From the NCBI GenBank assembly GCA_964630305.1, contig CAZVTR010000022.1:1-38937 (forward strand): a stretch of 38,937 bases of DNA, in the 5' to 3' direction. Below the pieces are notes generated by a model. That model saw only the letters and a list, made by a program, of their open reading frames with translations. It had not been told where the DNA came from and searched no databases. Positions 6,316 through 14,589 of this stretch are shown here, piece after piece; within the stretch, counting starts at the first letter, position 1, and each line of letters begins with the position of its first letter. Both the position numbers and the translations under genes were made by a program. This DNA comes from JAKPPT01 sp964630305. Its GTDB lineage: Bacteria > Spirochaetota > Spirochaetia > Treponematales > UBA12059.

Positions 6316-8802
6316 ATGAGTGACTATCTGGATCCTAATAATGAAGAGCTTCTCAAAGATTTTTTTGCGGAAGCTGATGCTCAGGTACAGGTTCTTGAAC
6401 AGAACATTCTCGTGCTGGAAAATGATCCTTCAAATAAAGACGCTGTTGATGAGATATTTAGAGCAGCTCATACCCTTAAAGGCGGATCTGCTACTGTCGC
6501 GATGAATGAACTTGCTTTATTTACGCATGTTGTGGAAGATTTGTTAGACGCAATCCGCTCTGATAAGGTTAAGGTATCTGAAGCGATCATCGATGCACTG
6601 CTTCGCGGTATCGATATTATTAAAGAAATGCTTGAATCCAGAAAAGAAGGAAAAGTTTACACAAAGAATATCGATGCTGATAAAAACTTGCTTGCATCAT
6701 TTATAGAAACAAAACCATCGCAACCGAAAGCACAGCCAGCAAAATCTCCTGAATCATCGGTTCAAAAGCCTGTCCAAAAACAAAAGGCAGCCTCATCTGT
6801 CAGTTTGGAAGGTATTACGGAATATGAAATATTGGAGATTCGTGAAGCTGCAGGACCGGATAGAGTGGTTTATGCTGTAGAAATTACCTTTGATGAAAAC
6901 AATGTCATGAATACGGTCAGTGCAATACATGCATTTGCAGCGCTGCGCGATGTGGGCACAATACTTAAAACAATTCCAGATTTTGAAAAACTATATGAAG
7001 ATACCTTTCATCCTGTAGTAACCTATTTTGTTGCTTCTTCTAAAGCACTTGATGATGTTAAGGCAAAGGCAACAATTCCTGATGTTACTAAAGAACTTGT
7101 AATATACAGTCTAACACAGGAAGGCAGTTTTACAGTCGAGTTTACAACGAAAGAGACATCAGCTCGGGTATCGCAGGAGCCAGAAAAGGTTTCACAAATT
7201 GCAGCTGAAGCTTTTAGTAAACAAGAATCTAGCTCTGCCGCAATGAGCGCTGCTCCTGCAACGGGTACAATGAGTACTTCCTCTGTGTCTGCACAAAAAG
7301 CTGCAATGGCACAATCCGAAACTCCAGCACCGCAAGCACAAACAGAAGAAGAAATTCAAGCTGTTCTTGCTGAAGAAAATGCCAGCACTGAAACAAAAAA
7401 AACTGCACAGCAGGCTGGTTCTGTTTTGCGTGTGGATTCACGGCGCATTGATAATTTACTCAACTTAGTATCAGAAGCAGTTATCAATAAAGCAACATTT
7501 AATCAGATAAGCAACCAATTTGGTGAATTGCAGAATAGGTTTTCTTCTGTTCAGCTCAAATTCCGTGAAATGCTTAAGAACATGTTTGATTCGCTCCCTG
7601 ATTATTTCCAGCGTATTCAATCAGGCGAGCAGATAAAAGATATTAAAAAAGAGCTCAGCGAGAAGTATCTTCCGCTTTTTAGCATGTTTGATACACTTGA
7701 ATCGGACTTTAAAAACAATATCGCGAAATTCCGTTCAACGGCACAGAATCTAGGAAGAATAACTGGAGACCTCCAGGAAGGCGTTATGCGAATCCGAATG
7801 GTACCAATAAGCCAGATTTTCAGCCGTTTCCCACGACTCATTCGAGACTTATCTAAGAGCCTCAATAAAAAAATTAACCTCGTCATTGAAGGTGAAGATA
7901 CCGAACTCGATAAATCGGTAATAGAAGATTTACTCGATCCGCTTATGCATTCAGTGAGGAATTCTCTGGATCATGGCATCGAAAGCCCTGAAGAGCGTCT
8001 TCGAGCTGGGAAACCTGAACAAGGCATTGTTATGCTCAAAGCCTCAAATGAGGGCAATATGATAATTATTGAAATCGCTGATGATGGCGCCGGAATTGAT
8101 TTAGAAAAAGTACGAAAACGAGCCGTGGAACGGGGTCTCATTCATCCCAATAAAATTCTCACAGAATTAGAAGCATATAATCTGATATTCGAACCAGGCT
8201 TTTCTACTGCTGATAAAATTACCAATATATCAGGACGCGGTGTAGGTCTCGATGTAGTTAAGCGGCAGATAGAAAAACTAAACGGTACCGTCACAGTGAC
8301 TAGTCAGCGCGGTAAAGGAACCCGGTTTATAATCAAATTACCGCTTACATTGGCAATTATTCAGGGCTTGCTGGTTAAAGTAGGTAAGGAAATATACTCA
8401 ATTCCTATTACATCAGTAATAGAAAGTCATCGTATTAAACCAAGTGATATTAAGTTTATTGATAACTATGAAGTATTTAATGTTCGCAATGACGTAGTAT
8501 CACTGCTCAGGTTAAATCGTTTGTTTAGAATACCGACGAATGAACAGAGCGAATACTGTTTTGTTGTAATTGTTGGAACCAATGAAAAGCGAGTAGGTCT
8601 AATGGTCGATTCGCTTATTGGCGAAGAGGATGTTGTTATTAAGCCACTTCGCGATTCTTTTACGAATTCTCCTGGTATAGCCGGGGCTTCAATTCTTGGC
8701 GATGGTTCAGTATGTCTTATTATTGATGTCAGTCAACTCTTAGAATTAGGACAGAAAAAAGAACTCGAAGAGCGCCAACGCATGGAGATGACCATACGAT
8801 AG
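6316..8802 (+). CDS. cheA: chemotaxis histidine kinase CheA
   Basis: An 828-residue kinase that passes receptor signals to CheY. Domains: HPt (about 1-110) with phospho-accepting His52 in AAHTLKGGSAT; a linker; a CheY-binding-like region (about 180-280); a low-complexity Ala/Gln/Glu linker; the dimerisation domain starting VDSRRIDNLLNLVSEA; the ATPase with HSVRNSLDHGIESPEER (N box), DDGAGID and GRGVGLDVV (G boxes); and a CheW-like C-terminal domain. The ATG at 6316 is chosen because the HPt domain begins directly after it, though no good ribosome site is seen. It is first in the operon cheA, cheW-cheR, cheX, cheY, unknown gene. Confidence 0.97.
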   Translation: MSDYLDPNNEELLKDFFAEADAQVQVLEQNILVLENDPSNKDAVDEIFRAAHTLKGGSATVAMNELALFTHVVEDLLDAIRSDKVKVSEAIIDALLRGIDIIKEMLESRKEGKVYTKNIDADKNLLASFIETKPSQPKAQPAKSPESSVQKPVQKQKAASSVSLEGITEYEILEIREAAGPDRVVYAVEITFDENNVMNTVSAIHAFAALRDVGTILKTIPDFEKLYEDTFHPVVTYFVASSKALDDVKAKATIPDVTKELVIYSLTQEGSFTVEFTTKETSARVSQEPEKVSQIAAEAFSKQESSSAAMSAAPATGTMSTSSVSAQKAAMAQSETPAPQAQTEEEIQAVLAEENASTETKKTAQQAGSVLRVDSRRIDNLLNLVSEAVINKATFNQISNQFGELQNRFSSVQLKFREMLKNMFDSLPDYFQRIQSGEQIKDIKKELSEKYLPLFSMFDTLESDFKNNIAKFRSTAQNLGRITGDLQEGVMRIRMVPISQIFSRFPRLIRDLSKSLNKKINLVIEGEDTELDKSVIEDLLDPLMHSVRNSLDHGIESPEERLRAGKPEQGIVMLKASNEGNMIIIEIADDGAGIDLEKVRKRAVERGLIHPNKILTELEAYNLIFEPGFSTADKITNISGRGVGLDVVKRQIEKLNGTVTVTSQRGKGTRFIIKLPLTLAIIQGLLVKVGKEIYSIPITSVIESHRIKPSDIKFIDNYEVFNVRNDVVSLLRLNRLFRIPTNEQSEYCFVVIVGTNEKRVGLMVDSLIGEEDVVIKPLRDSFTNSPGIAGASILGDGSVCLIIDVSQLLELGQKKELEERQRMEMTIR

Positions 8803-8833
8803 CATATGTAAACCTTTTATTATGGGGGTCAGC

Positions 8834-10168
8834 ATGAGTCCGGAAAAAACTGAAGGACAAAGAAAAGCAAATGAAAGTGTGGAAGAAAGAAAAGAACACA
8901 CTGAAAAAATAGATTTTAAAATGGTCACTTTTGCTCTTGCAGGTAAAGAATATGGAATCGATATTATGAATGTTAAAGAAATTGCAAGAGCTAGCAAATT
9001 TACCTATGTTCCTAATGCTGCTCCATTTGTCCGAGGAGTTTATAATCTGCGCGGTGATATTATTTCAATAATTGATTTGCGTACCATGTTTCATCTGCCA
9101 GCTGAAAGAAAAGCAGAAGATGTACTTGAAAGTTTACTCATCTTAAAAGTTGATGATAATGTATTTGGGGTAATTGTTGACAGTATTGATAAAGTAATTG
9201 GTGTTTCCTCAGCAAATATTCAGCCGCCGCATCCGATTTTTGGCGATATAAATGTAAAGTATATAAAGGGCATAATCGAAAATAACGGAAAATTGTATAT
9301 AATTCTTAATATCGAAAAGCTCTTTGCAAAAGAAGAAGAAATACAATCAGAGAAGAATATTGCCTCTGTTTCCTCAGAGCAGACTCTCGAAAACGAACAA
9401 AAAAGTTATACCGTGCAGGAAAATAACTCAGCGGATCTGATTGCTAATTTTATAAAAGAAACTTTATATACCTATAAACACTTTGCAGTAACGCCTGTTA
9501 ATGAAACTTGGTTTGATGCGCGTTATGAGGAATGGAAAGGTATTAAGAAAAATCAGGATTTACAGCTAAAAGAAGCATCTGAAGCAGATGAGTTCTTATC
9601 AACATTTTTTTCTCCATACACTTCAGCGCTATGGGCTGATGAATATGCTCAAACCGTTATCAATGCATTACCGGATCTAAATCAGAAAATCATCAATGTG
9701 TGGAACCCTGGCTGCGGCAAAGGATACGAAACCTATTCATTTGCATGTGTGTTAAAAAAACGATACCCGGATGCGCGAATAAAAATTTGGGCAAATGATT
9801 CTGATTTGCTTGCTATTTCCATGGCTCCTAACATGATATTTATGGTTGATGATGTCCCTGAGATTTATAAGGAGTTTATGATAAAAGGGAAAAATGGCTG
9901 GACATTTGTTCAGTCAATACGTGATTCGATTTTCTTTGAATTCCACGATGTGCTCAATTCAAATCCGCTGCCTCCTTTGGATATTATTATTGCACGTGAC
10001 ACGGTATCGTTTCTGTCTCCAGTGGATCAAAAACGCTTGCTTGTTGATTTTGGTGAAAAAACAAAACGTCAAGCTTTTTTGCTGTTAGGATTGCACGAGC
10101 GAATGCCGCTGGAGGGATGGAAGGAAATGACCACGCATCAAGTTGTACTTTATGCAAAAGCAGAGTAG
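8834..10168 (+). CDS. cheW: CheW coupling protein fused to a CheR-like methyltransferase domain
   Basis: A 444-residue two-domain protein. Residues about 25-170 are a CheW domain (FALAGKEYGIDIMNVKEI, then VPNAAPFVRGVYNLRGDIISIIDLR), which links receptors to CheA. After a linker, residues about 200-444 resemble CheR, the receptor methyltransferase, with a SAM-binding-like loop NPGCGKGYETYSFA. The usual CheR motifs GCSTGEEPYS and CRNVLIYF are altered (ARDTVSFL here), so catalysis is doubtful and a structural role is likely. Such CheW-CheR-like fusions are known from Treponema chemoreceptor arrays. ATG 8834 is preferred over ATG 8822 because GGGGG lies just before it. Confidence 0.9.
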   Translation: MSPEKTEGQRKANESVEERKEHTEKIDFKMVTFALAGKEYGIDIMNVKEIARASKFTYVPNAAPFVRGVYNLRGDIISIIDLRTMFHLPAERKAEDVLESLLILKVDDNVFGVIVDSIDKVIGVSSANIQPPHPIFGDINVKYIKGIIENNGKLYIILNIEKLFAKEEEIQSEKNIASVSSEQTLENEQKSYTVQENNSADLIANFIKETLYTYKHFAVTPVNETWFDARYEEWKGIKKNQDLQLKEASEADEFLSTFFSPYTSALWADEYAQTVINALPDLNQKIINVWNPGCGKGYETYSFACVLKKRYPDARIKIWANDSDLLAISMAPNMIFMVDDVPEIYKEFMIKGKNGWTFVQSIRDSIFFEFHDVLNSNPLPPLDIIIARDTVSFLSPVDQKRLLVDFGEKTKRQAFLLLGLHERMPLEGWKEMTTHQVVLYAKAE

Positions 10169-10206
10169 TTGTGTTACAGCTACACTTTATGATATAGGGA
10201 GTGATT

Positions 10207-10671
10207 ATGAGAGTTGAATATATTAATCCTTTTGTTGAGAGTGCCTTCAATGTGATGAAGGAAGTCTTGCAATCCAATGTGCGCCGCGGAGAATTGTATC
10301 TTAAATCAACATCAATGCCGGTTATGGGTGTTGCCGCTATTGTCGGCCTGGCAGGAGATGTAGAAGGGCGGGTTTTGTTTGATATGGAAAAAACAACAGC
10401 CCTCGCAATTGCTTCGGTAATGAATGGTGAAGAACTTACTGCAATGGATGACCTCGTGAAAGCAACAATTACAGAACTCGCTAATATGATTACTGCTCAA
10501 GCAGTAACAAAATTGCATGAACTGGGTTTCCGCTTTGATTTAACGCCACCAGCAATTTTTACTGGTGATAATATGGAAGTCAGCAATCATGAAGTTGAGG
10601 CCCTTATTGTTCCAATGGAAACTCCATATGGTAAAGTGGAAATCAATGTAGCAATCCGCGAGCGCGGTTAG
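10207..10671 (+). CDS. cheX: CheY-P phosphatase CheX
   Basis: A 154-residue phosphatase that ends the chemotaxis signal by dephosphorylating CheY. The catalytic ExxN motif is present as Glu90 and Asn93 in ITELANMITAQA. The start MRVEYINPFVESA is typical of spirochaete CheX. The ATG at 10207 has AGGGAG five bases upstream; a GTG two codons earlier overlaps that site and is rejected. It lies 38 bases after the cheW-cheR gene and 14 before cheY. CheX replaces CheZ in spirochaetes. Confidence 0.95.
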   Translation: MRVEYINPFVESAFNVMKEVLQSNVRRGELYLKSTSMPVMGVAAIVGLAGDVEGRVLFDMEKTTALAIASVMNGEELTAMDDLVKATITELANMITAQAVTKLHELGFRFDLTPPAIFTGDNMEVSNHEVEALIVPMETPYGKVEINVAIRERG

Positions 10672-10685
10672 CAGAGGAGAGATTG

Positions 10686-11123
10686 ATGAAAACAAAGGAT
10701 GAATTTCCTGCCATCAATGATAGAAAGCCAGATGGAATAAAACCTGATGGAACTCCTTACCGTATCATGGTAGTAGATGACTCTATGTTTGTTGCAAAGC
10801 AGATAACCCAAATTTTAACATCGGAAGGATACAATGTTGTTGCGCAGGCTGCCGATGGGCTCCAGGCTGTAGAAAAATATAAAGAGTTGTATCCCAATAT
10901 CGATCTCGTAACAATGGATATTACAATGCCCAATATGGATGGGCTCACTGCGCTGCAGAAAATTGTAGAATTTGACAAGAATGCTAAGGTTGTAATGATT
11001 AGTGCGCTGGGTAAACAAGATCTTGTAAAACAGTGTCTTCTCGCTGGCGCAAAGAATTATATTGTTAAGCCGCTCGACCGAAAGAAAGTTCTTGAGCGAA
11101 TCCTCTATGTGCTGAATAGATAA
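10686..11123 (+). CDS. cheY: chemotaxis response regulator CheY
   Basis: A 145-residue single receiver domain with a 25-residue N-terminal extension, as in other spirochaete CheY3-type proteins. Acid pocket Asp31-Asp32 (MVVDDS), phosphoacceptor Asp78 (VTMDITMPNMDG), conserved Ser/Ala in VMISALG and Lys in YIVKPLD are all present. Phosphorylated by CheA and cleared by CheX, it binds the flagellar switch. The ribosome site GAGGAGA precedes the ATG, and the stop is one base from the next gene. Confidence 0.96.
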   Translation: MKTKDEFPAINDRKPDGIKPDGTPYRIMVVDDSMFVAKQITQILTSEGYNVVAQAADGLQAVEKYKELYPNIDLVTMDITMPNMDGLTALQKIVEFDKNAKVVMISALGKQDLVKQCLLAGAKNYIVKPLDRKKVLERILYVLNR

Positions 11124-11124
11124 G

Positions 11125-11496
11125 ATGAGGGCAGCCGATAAACTCGCCGATGAACTGCAAGAATGGTATAACACTTGCAAAACTATTGGTGTACAGGAAT
11201 ATGATAAACTAAGAATAATCTGGCAGCGCAGTCTTTCAGGATCAGGAAGAGGGCTTGCTGATGATTTTTTCAGAGAGTTTCTAAGCCGCTGTACTCGTGT
11301 CAATGATATACAAGCTGCATTGCGCTGGCTTATTAGTGTTGGCTCTATTTTATTACAAGAATATAATAATGAAGCACTCACGCAGGAAGATTGGATTCAG
11401 ATTCGTGATATAGTTAATTCAAGCGCAGATACCATGTCAATTGATGAATTAACCTATATCATGCAGCTCGTTGTTGAACATGGAGCTATTCACTGA
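11125..11496 (+). CDS. protein of unknown function, last gene of the chemotaxis operon
   Basis: A 123-residue soluble, mainly helical protein beginning MRAADKLADELQEWYNTCK. The start lies one base after the cheY stop, so it is probably translationally coupled and co-expressed with the chemotaxis genes. No domain, signal peptide or membrane helix is recognised. Position suggests a small accessory of chemotaxis or motility, which is inference only. No clear terminator follows; the next 240 bases hold two repeat units and no convincing gene. Confidence 0.75.
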   Translation: MRAADKLADELQEWYNTCKTIGVQEYDKLRIIWQRSLSGSGRGLADDFFREFLSRCTRVNDIQAALRWLISVGSILLQEYNNEALTQEDWIQIRDIVNSSADTMSIDELTYIMQLVVEHGAIH

Positions 11497-11576
11497 CTGT
11501 ACCTAAAATCAAATCACATAGAAATAAAATGACATATTAATTATATTGTGGGAATACTGCTAAACACCATACAACC

Positions 11577-11684
11577 ACACCTGGTACAAACTATAATTAG
11601 TATATGGTATCAAGTTGCTAGGTTGTACAACGAAGGTATCGACACCAACGCTGCAAACAACCGGAGACACCAGACACCTGGTAC
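11577..11684 (-). repeat. two GTACCAGGTGT units on the minus strand
   Basis: ACACCTGGTAC at 11577-11587 and 11674-11684, with further GACACC fragments between them. They lie in the gap between the chemotaxis operon and the methyltransferase gene. Confidence 0.8.
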
Positions 11685-11737
11685 CAAACTAAGTGGTATT
11701 TTGAAAATCATGGTATTGAAAAGGATACACAATCAAA

Positions 11738-12529
11738 ATGACAGAGAATCAACAGGAACCTATAAGTAATCGCTGGTATAACGATGAATCGTTTTGGGTG
11801 ACATATGCACCTTACCTGTTTGATGAGAAACGCTGGGCAGAGGCAGAGTCTGCGACCAGTATGATGTTGGACTTTGTAACTTCACGCTGTACTGAATCGG
11901 AGAAACATAAAAAAAGGTACTCAGTACTTGATGCCTGCTGTGGTCCAGGCAGGTTTGCCCTGGAATTTGCTCGCAGAGGTCATGAGGTTACAGCTGTTGA
12001 TATCGTTCAGGCTTTTCTTGATGCCTTGGAAGAAACAGCTGGTACAGAAAATCTTGCTATCACAACTGTTTGCTCTGATATACTTGCTTTTGAGGCACAA
12101 AACGAATTTGATATTGCCCTCAATTTGTATACAAGTTTTGGGTATTTTCCTGCAGAACAGGATGATATAAAACTGCTCTCTAGCATGCACAGAGCACTCA
12201 AGCCGGGCGGATGGTTTTTTCTGGAAGTGCTCAGTAAAGAAATCTGCGCAAAATACTTTACCGAAGGTGAGTGGTTTGAAAAAAATAATGCACTTGTCTG
12301 TACACAATTTACTGTTGATGAAGGCTGGAACTATCTGAATAATCGATGGATTGTCTGTAAGAATGGACAAATTACCGATACCACATGGAAGCTCAGATTA
12401 TATTCATATAGTGATTTAAAACAAATAATGCTGGGAATTGGCTTTTCGGAGGTACAAAGCTATGGTTCTTTTACATTTACTCCGTATGATCATAGAGCTC
12501 AAACATTGTTAGTTGCAGCTCGCAAATAG
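11738..12529 (+). CDS. class I SAM-dependent methyltransferase
   Basis: A 263-residue Rossmann-fold methyltransferase of unknown substrate. Motif I is VLDACCGPGRFALEFARRGHEVTAVDIVQ (near residues 65-92), with Asp ending strand 2. The later motifs FDIALNLYTSFGYF and MHRALKPGGWFFLEVL are typical of the Methyltransf_25 group of small-molecule methylases. Its ribosome site is weak (AAGGA about 12 bases upstream). It appears to stand alone. ACAGCTGGTAC, a unit of the sister repeat, lies at 12035-12045 and encodes TAGT. Confidence 0.85.
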   Translation: MTENQQEPISNRWYNDESFWVTYAPYLFDEKRWAEAESATSMMLDFVTSRCTESEKHKKRYSVLDACCGPGRFALEFARRGHEVTAVDIVQAFLDALEETAGTENLAITTVCSDILAFEAQNEFDIALNLYTSFGYFPAEQDDIKLLSSMHRALKPGGWFFLEVLSKEICAKYFTEGEWFEKNNALVCTQFTVDEGWNYLNNRWIVCKNGQITDTTWKLRLYSYSDLKQIMLGIGFSEVQSYGSFTFTPYDHRAQTLLVAARK

Positions 12530-12723
12530 CAACCATTGCAGTCATTATGTTGCAATGAAATTCATTTGTATAAAACAGCAATTGCAAAATTCATAAAAAT
12601 GACCGATAATACAAAAAGGGTATGTCATGCTCCTGCCGTTATTAATTTAGTAAAAGCATTTAGTTTAAGTGAAGTGAGCAATAGACAAATCAATAACTTT
12701 TAACACGGTAAGGTGGTATTAGA

Positions 12724-14574
12724 ATGGCTTATATTGGTGTTAAACTGGCAAACGGGGAGTTTTATCCTATTTTTGAGGAAACGACTCCTGCAAAAAAGAA
12801 GCTTGTTGTAACGACAGTCAATGACAACCAGCCTGAAGTTCAAATAGATCTTTATAAAGGAGAGCCTGGTTTCCCTGTTGATGATTCAAGTTATATTGGT
12901 TCTCTGCTTGTTAATGACATAGCCCGAGCTCCTAAAGGTGTTCCTGATATCGAGTTAGATGTCGTTCTAAAAGACGATATGACACTTGAGGCATTTGCTC
13001 AGGATAAAGTATCAGGGGGACAGTCCAAATTTTCTATTGCCTTGACCGAACTCCCGGCGGAACATATACAAGAAGTGCCGCAGTTTGATATTCAAGAAAC
13101 AGAAACACTCATTGATGAATCATTATTTGATATCGATAATCAAAATGCTAAGTCAGCACTTGATGAATTAGAAATTGAAGAACTAGTTAATATCGATCAG
13201 TCGGAGCTTGATGCCCTCGAAATGGAACTTGCTGAGCCAAAAGCAGAGTCAGAAATGGAATCAGGTCAAAGTGAATTTGCTGACTCAGAAACGCTCAGTC
13301 TTGATGAGCTAAGTAATATAGAAAATAGCAGTTTGTTCCCGCAAGAAGAACAAGCTGCTGAACAACCAGAAGAGCCACTTTCGTTTGAAGAAATTTCAGA
13401 ATCGGAAGAGGGACTGCCAACTATAGCCGATGAAATTGATATAGAGGCAGAATCGGTAATAGGAGAAGAATCGGTACCAGGTGTAGAAGAGGAATTAGGT
13501 TTAGAAGAGGAACTAGCAGCAGCGGAAACAGCTACAAGTGAGGATTTTAACCTGGGTGAAGAATTGAGCCTTGAAGTTCCTGAATTAGAAGAAACTCAAG
13601 CTGCACCACAAAAACCAGTGTCAATTCTTGAGGAATCTGAAGAGACATCATATTTAGGGCCGGATACTATTAGTTTTGATGTAGAACTCCCGGAAGCAGA
13701 TATTGAGGAATCAACTGGGGAGAAACTTGAAGAATTTTCTGCAGAAGCCTCAGAAACAATGCCGTCAGAGCTAGAATTTGAACCACAGGAAGTGCAAGAG
13801 TCAGCGGAGAATTTTTCATCATCAGAATTATCCTTGGATAGCGAACCGCTTGGTCTCGAAGAAGAAACCGTTTTTTCTGTTGAAACACCACGAGTTAAAA
13901 CCGTATCTCAAAAAGAAATGCGAAAAGAGCGCAAGAAGGAGCAAAAGATCACTGAGGAAGCTGAAACTAATGAAAAAAAGCCCTGTGCGCCGTTGTGGTG
14001 TAAAATCCTTGTTCCTCTTGCAATTATTTTACTAGCTGCAGTCATTGTGCTGTTGATCGGACGATGCTCTGCAGCCCAGCGTGATGCAGGTGCTGCAAAA
14101 TCTGCAAAGCCAGCACTGGAACAGCCATTAGTGAAGCCTGACACGACACAAAAACCAGAATCTGGTTTAAGCGCTCCTCAAGGAACAGCTTCAACAACAG
14201 CTGGAACAGGAACCGATTCTCCAGGAGCTGCTGCGGTACCAGGTGTCCAGCAAGGACAAGGCAGTCAGCCGACAGGTTCAACAACTACACCAGCGCAGAC
14301 TCAACCAACACAGACTCAGCCTGCGGTTACGCAACCAGCACAAACAACGCAACAAGCTAAGCCGAGTGCTTCTACAAAACCTCCAAAACCTGTTCCAGGA
14401 TCTAAAAAACCAGGTGTTTGGTATAAAATACGTTGGGGAGACACACTCTGGGACCTTTCAATTGCGTTTTATAGAACCCCTTGGAAGTACATGAAAATCT
14501 ATAATGCTAATAAGAAATTGATTAAACATCCTGATAAAATCATTTCGGGTACATGGATTTATGTCCCTAAATGA
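12724..14574 (+). CDS. DnaK-like domain / acidic linker / TM helix / LysM protein
   Basis: A 616-residue inner-membrane protein with unusual architecture. Residues about 35-110 resemble the beta substrate-binding domain of Hsp70: YKGEPGFPVDD, then IARAPKGVPDIELDV and AQDKVSGG line up with the DnaK pattern (APRGVPQIEV, AKDKxSG). Residues about 110-400 are very acidic and low-complexity. A basic stretch precedes one membrane helix (about 424-446, KILVPLAIILLAAVIVLLIG), giving cytoplasmic N-terminus and periplasmic C-terminus. A Pro/Thr/Gln-rich spacer leads to a C-terminal LysM domain (about 565-616), which binds peptidoglycan. It shares a frame and operon with the transglycosylase downstream. 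GTACCAGGTGT units at 13474 and 14236 read as VPGV. Confidence 0.82.
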   Translation: MAYIGVKLANGEFYPIFEETTPAKKKLVVTTVNDNQPEVQIDLYKGEPGFPVDDSSYIGSLLVNDIARAPKGVPDIELDVVLKDDMTLEAFAQDKVSGGQSKFSIALTELPAEHIQEVPQFDIQETETLIDESLFDIDNQNAKSALDELEIEELVNIDQSELDALEMELAEPKAESEMESGQSEFADSETLSLDELSNIENSSLFPQEEQAAEQPEEPLSFEEISESEEGLPTIADEIDIEAESVIGEESVPGVEEELGLEEELAAAETATSEDFNLGEELSLEVPELEETQAAPQKPVSILEESEETSYLGPDTISFDVELPEADIEESTGEKLEEFSAEASETMPSELEFEPQEVQESAENFSSSELSLDSEPLGLEEETVFSVETPRVKTVSQKEMRKERKKEQKITEEAETNEKKPCAPLWCKILVPLAIILLAAVIVLLIGRCSAAQRDAGAAKSAKPALEQPLVKPDTTQKPESGLSAPQGTASTTAGTGTDSPGAAAVPGVQQGQGSQPTGSTTTPAQTQPTQTQPAVTQPAQTTQQAKPSASTKPPKPVPGSKKPGVWYKIRWGDTLWDLSIAFYRTPWKYMKIYNANKKLIKHPDKIISGTWIYVPK

Positions 14575-14589
14575 TACCAGGAGGATTCT

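Noticed and set aside
11548..11769. 73-codon frame before the methyltransferase
   Set aside because: It consists largely of repeat units, has no ribosome site and overlaps the methyltransferase start.
12602..12609. ACCGATAA, like a sigma-28 -10 element, upstream of the LysM gene
   Set aside because: No TAAA at the required 15-base distance; the bases there are TGCA.
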